7,855 nucleotides of DNA. Origin: Savagea sp. (GTDB lineage Bacteria > Bacillota > Bacilli > Bacillales_A > Planococcaceae). The stretch is taken from the NCBI GenBank assembly GCA_030152585.1, contig JASLJC010000035.1:1-7855 (forward strand). Direction: 5' to 3'. Below, one piece after another: positions 5,244 to 7,855 of the stretch (position 1 is its first letter; every line of letters starts with the position of its first letter). A model generated the notes under the pieces. It searched no databases. It was not told where the DNA came from and was given only the letters and a program-made list of their open reading frames with translations. The position numbers were made by a program, and so were the translations under genes.

Positions 5244-7855
5244 TACGCGACAACTCCTTCGCTTTTTCAGCGATAACGATACGCGATGTCGTAAATAAGG
5301 ATAAATCGGAATACGTATCGAACAACTCTATGAGCGCCGATTCTGTCACAACTCCTTCTGTTTCATCGTACGTCCCAACAATTGGTCGCAGTAACTCCTC
5401 TGTTCCTCTAATTTTAGAAGCGATACGTTGAACGAATTGTAAATCAAACGCTCGATCTCGCTTCAATCCGCTTTCTAATGCTGTAAATGCATTTCGCATA
5501 TAGCGGTCAATACGTTCGACTATACGTGGACCAATCCCTCCATGAATCGTTTCAGAAGAAAGTAATTGGTGAACATCCCACAAAAAGTCTAGTTCACGAG
5601 GGTATAATTGAATTATAGATTCTTCTCGAATAAACGATTGAATCGCAACAGGTTTTGGCGGTGAGAGAAGCGACGGTTCTTCAGATGACATTCCGTCTAA
5701 TAAATTGCGAAACGGCTCGACATGTAACATCATCACATTCGCACGGTCTAATACTTTGTCACTCAACATTTGCGTACTTTCATCTAAATTTACTGTTCCT
5801 GTGAAAAACACGTTACTTCCTATCGAAATGGAAGGTGGGTATTGTTTTCGATTTTTTAACTGCAATGCTGGATTATATAGCGCGAGACGGCGATGTTCTT
5901 CTTCTCGTTCAAGTAATGATAAAAAGGGTGAGAAGTAATGTTCAATACGCGCTAAGTTCATTTCATCGAAACAAACGATATAAGAACGATGAGGATGACG
6001 CTCTGCTTCACATAATAAATCGACTAAACCGGTCGCTGCCGGACGGTATTGATCGTGAATCGCGTCGACATACCCGAGAATATCGGCTTCATCCGTCCAC
6101 GTTGGACTAACGGGAATAAATAAAAATTGTTCTTCTTGTAAACCTAAGCTTTTTTGATACGTCTGTACGAGGCGCGATTTACCTGTACCACTCATCCCTG
6201 CTAATATCGTCAAACCTCCTGACTTCATACACGTATGAAAATTGTGTAAATCTTCTGTACGATAAGACAGTTGTAATTGTTTCGTATCTTTGATCCATCG
6301 GCGTAAAAACGAAGCTTCTTCTTCCAATAACGTTTCATCGATTACCGATGGTTCAATAACGTGAAGTGCTAGTTCTTCTTCTACTTCAACTTGTCTTTTT
6401 TCTGCTTTCGTCTTCAACTCTTCAACGAGCCGTTCAAAATGACGAGTCTCTACAAATGCAACGCCGTCGTACACATACATATCATCGATCCACTTTTTAG
6501 GTAGTGGCGCATAACGGACGGTATTTTCTTGAATCTCATCAAATCGGAATCCCCCATGAGCATAATGGAATGAGTCGAATAAACCGACAGCATAAAGAGA
6601 TTGTGCAGCGTCTTTGAAAAAGACAAGAGGGTGCATATCTTCTGTCGCATGACTCACTGCATCATTTTGACCGATAAACTCATGGCGTTGAATCGTTTGA
6701 GCGAACGCGTCAATCGTATTATATTTCTTACGTTCTTGACTAAATAAAGGAATCGGTAAAAATGTTTCATTCCCAACAAACGTTTCTCGTTTCGGTAAAA
6801 CGTCAATATCACGCGCACTAAAATGACCATCTTGCGAATGGATACGAAAAACGAGTAAACGATCGGCTAAAAACGTTCGAAGTGCTTCCATCCTTGCACT
6901 ATCTTCCACTTCCGTTTCATAAAATCCGACGTCTTCTAAATAATTAACCCAAGACGTCACAATCTTTTCTGAATGAGGATAGTCATTACTTGGAAAAGAC
7001 AAGCATTCAATCCAAAATTGCAGTACACCAGACTTATTAATAAATATCGGTGCATGATTTTCAGTTTTTCCATGATCGGCTAAACGTCCGATGACAAACC
7101 CTTCCCATGCATAATTTCTCCAACGATCGGTCGACATATGTTCAGTTGGTCGTTCCTGTTCTGGAACTGAAACGACGACTTGTTTTTTGTTTTCTTCTAT
7201 TTCTTTTTGAAGCTGTGTCACTTGTATACGTAACGCTTCATTTTTTTGTTCTAATTGCTCAATTTGCTCTTCTAATTGTTTGCGTTCCAGTGCGACTTCA
7301 TGTTGCCACTCTTGACGTTCTTTATGTTGCTCTTGACGCAATTGTTTCATTTGTTCTTTCAGTTCATTTACTTCTTGTTGATATTGCGCTCGTTCATTTT
7401 CGATTCGTTGAATTTTACGCTCAATTTTTTTCTCGTTTTCTTCATTTTCTTCTACTTTACGTTTTAGCTCTAACACTTCCTTCTTTTTTTTCACAATTTT
7501 TTTCTTTTCTCCCTCGACTTGAGAAGCGACTTCATAAATCGCTAATGCTTTTTCATATTCGTTTTGGAAAAAGTAAATGACTGCTTTTTCTTTTTCATCT
7601 AACGTATTATCGTCTAACATTTCAGCAATCGTCTCATCTTGTACAGTTTCTTTTTCATCTGTTTGTAGTTGCTCATTTAATTGCGTCATTTTTTCATCAT
7701 CAAAATATTGTGGAAAAGGTGGTACGATTTTTAACATAATTAACTTTTTACGATGATGGGTATTCGTCATTTTATTACGTATTATTTTCACATCTAGCTT
7801 TTGTAATTGCATCGGTGTAATGTTGGCATCAATCATTCGTGCAATATAACCTAAC
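5227..7855 (-). CDS. McrB-like AAA+ NTPase with coiled coil; 5' end probably outside the window
   Basis: The motor protein of a McrBC-like system. Numbering here begins at the first in-window ATG (7836), giving 869 residues. Residues about 105-222 are an unbroken run rich in E, K, Q and L, a long coiled coil. Residues 235-470 are globular and unassigned. A second charged helix spans about 465-490. The AAA+ motor occupies about 530-800: Walker A G547-M-S-G-T-G-K553-S, Walker B V621-C-F-D624-E625-M-N-L-A (DEMNLA is typical of McrB), sensor 1 T679-G-T-V-N683-L-D-E-S-T, and V695-L-D-R698-A-N, which may carry an arginine finger. The McrB family hydrolyses GTP in hexamers and is switched on by McrC; nucleotide choice here is untested. 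The frame is open to the window edge, and none of the in-frame ATGs at 7836, 7812, 7770 or 7737 has a ribosome binding site, so the real start is likely upstream. A 17-nt overlap ties it to the nuclease gene. Confidence 0.85.
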   Translation of the reverse strand, partial: LGYIARMIDANITPMQLQKLDVKIIRNKMTNTHHRKKLIMLKIVPPFPQYFDDEKMTQLNEQLQTDEKETVQDETIAEMLDDNTLDEKEKAVIYFFQNEYEKALAIYEVASQVEGEKKKIVKKKKEVLELKRKVEENEENEKKIERKIQRIENERAQYQQEVNELKEQMKQLRQEQHKERQEWQHEVALERKQLEEQIEQLEQKNEALRIQVTQLQKEIEENKKQVVVSVPEQERPTEHMSTDRWRNYAWEGFVIGRLADHGKTENHAPIFINKSGVLQFWIECLSFPSNDYPHSEKIVTSWVNYLEDVGFYETEVEDSARMEALRTFLADRLLVFRIHSQDGHFSARDIDVLPKRETFVGNETFLPIPLFSQERKKYNTIDAFAQTIQRHEFIGQNDAVSHATEDMHPLVFFKDAAQSLYAVGLFDSFHYAHGGFRFDEIQENTVRYAPLPKKWIDDMYVYDGVAFVETRHFERLVEELKTKAEKRQVEVEEELALHVIEPSVIDETLLEEEASFLRRWIKDTKQLQLSYRTEDLHNFHTCMKSGGLTILAGMSGTGKSRLVQTYQKSLGLQEEQFLFIPVSPTWTDEADILGYVDAIHDQYRPAATGLVDLLCEAERHPHRSYIVCFDEMNLARIEHYFSPFLSLLEREEEHRRLALYNPALQLKNRKQYPPSISIGSNVFFTGTVNLDESTQMLSDKVLDRANVMMLHVEPFRNLLDGMSSEEPSLLSPPKPVAIQSFIREESIIQLYPRELDFLWDVHQLLSSETIHGGIGPRIVERIDRYMRNAFTALESGLKRDRAFDLQFVQRIASKIRGTEELLRPIVGTYDETEGVVTESALIELFDTYSDLSLFTTSRIVIAEKAKELSRNGYAF

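Noticed and set aside
7107..7580. Plus-strand 157-codon frame, very hydrophobic and resembling a membrane protein
   Set aside because: It is the complement of the coiled-coil coding region: runs of GAA, AAA and CAA codons read backwards give F, L and V. It has no ribosome binding site, and the minus-strand protein has clear family motifs.
7735..7836. Taking the ATG at 7836 or 7737 as the firm start of the McrB-like gene
   Set aside because: No Shine-Dalgarno sequence lies before either codon and the frame is open to the edge, so the gene is reported as 5'-incomplete.
1..7855. CRISPR arrays, tRNA, rRNA, insertion sequences and phage attachment repeats
   Set aside because: No regularly spaced repeats, cloverleaf-like sequence, transposase motifs or paired direct repeats were found on either strand.

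Overview
The window looks like chromosome from a low-to-moderate GC Bacillales bacterium, probably a Bacillaceae. This rests on AT-rich intergenic DNA, strong AGGAGG-type ribosome binding sites, simple hairpin-plus-T terminators, and a sigM-yhdL-yhdK-type gene order like that of Bacillus subtilis. Every gene I can support lies on the minus strand, so transcription runs from the right edge (7855) to the left edge.

The right half (about 7855-3055) is a compact three-gene operon that resembles a type IV (McrBC-like) restriction or defence cassette. The first gene encodes a large McrB-type AAA+ NTPase that carries a long coiled coil and an unassigned central region ahead of the motor; its reading frame stays open to the right edge, so its true start is probably outside the window. 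It overlaps by 17 nt a McrC-like protein with a DUF2357-type N-terminal part and a PD-(D/E)xK nuclease core with its catalytic residues intact. A GNAT acetyltransferase follows 17 nt later, and the operon ends at a strong hairpin near 2982-3014. The coiled coil plus PD-(D/E)xK partner recalls the coiled-coil nuclease tandem (CoCoNuT) branch of McrBC systems, but I could not test that assignment.

The middle (2880-1054) is an ECF sigma factor operon: a SigM-like sigma factor, a membrane anti-sigma factor of the YhdL type, and a small three-helix membrane protein of the YhdK type. All three genes overlap (17 and 28 nt), which implies translational coupling and balanced expression. A candidate ECF-type promoter (TGCAAC, 17 nt, CGAG) sits just upstream and would fit autoregulation.

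The left end (about 984-1) holds a short two-gene unit: a 62-residue, very basic protein of unknown role overlapping by ATGA a lipoprotein with a LolA/RseB-like look. An extended -10 promoter candidate and a perfect 22-nt palindrome lie upstream, and a very long stem-loop terminator closes the unit. I saw no RNA genes, insertion sequences, CRISPR arrays or attachment-site repeats.
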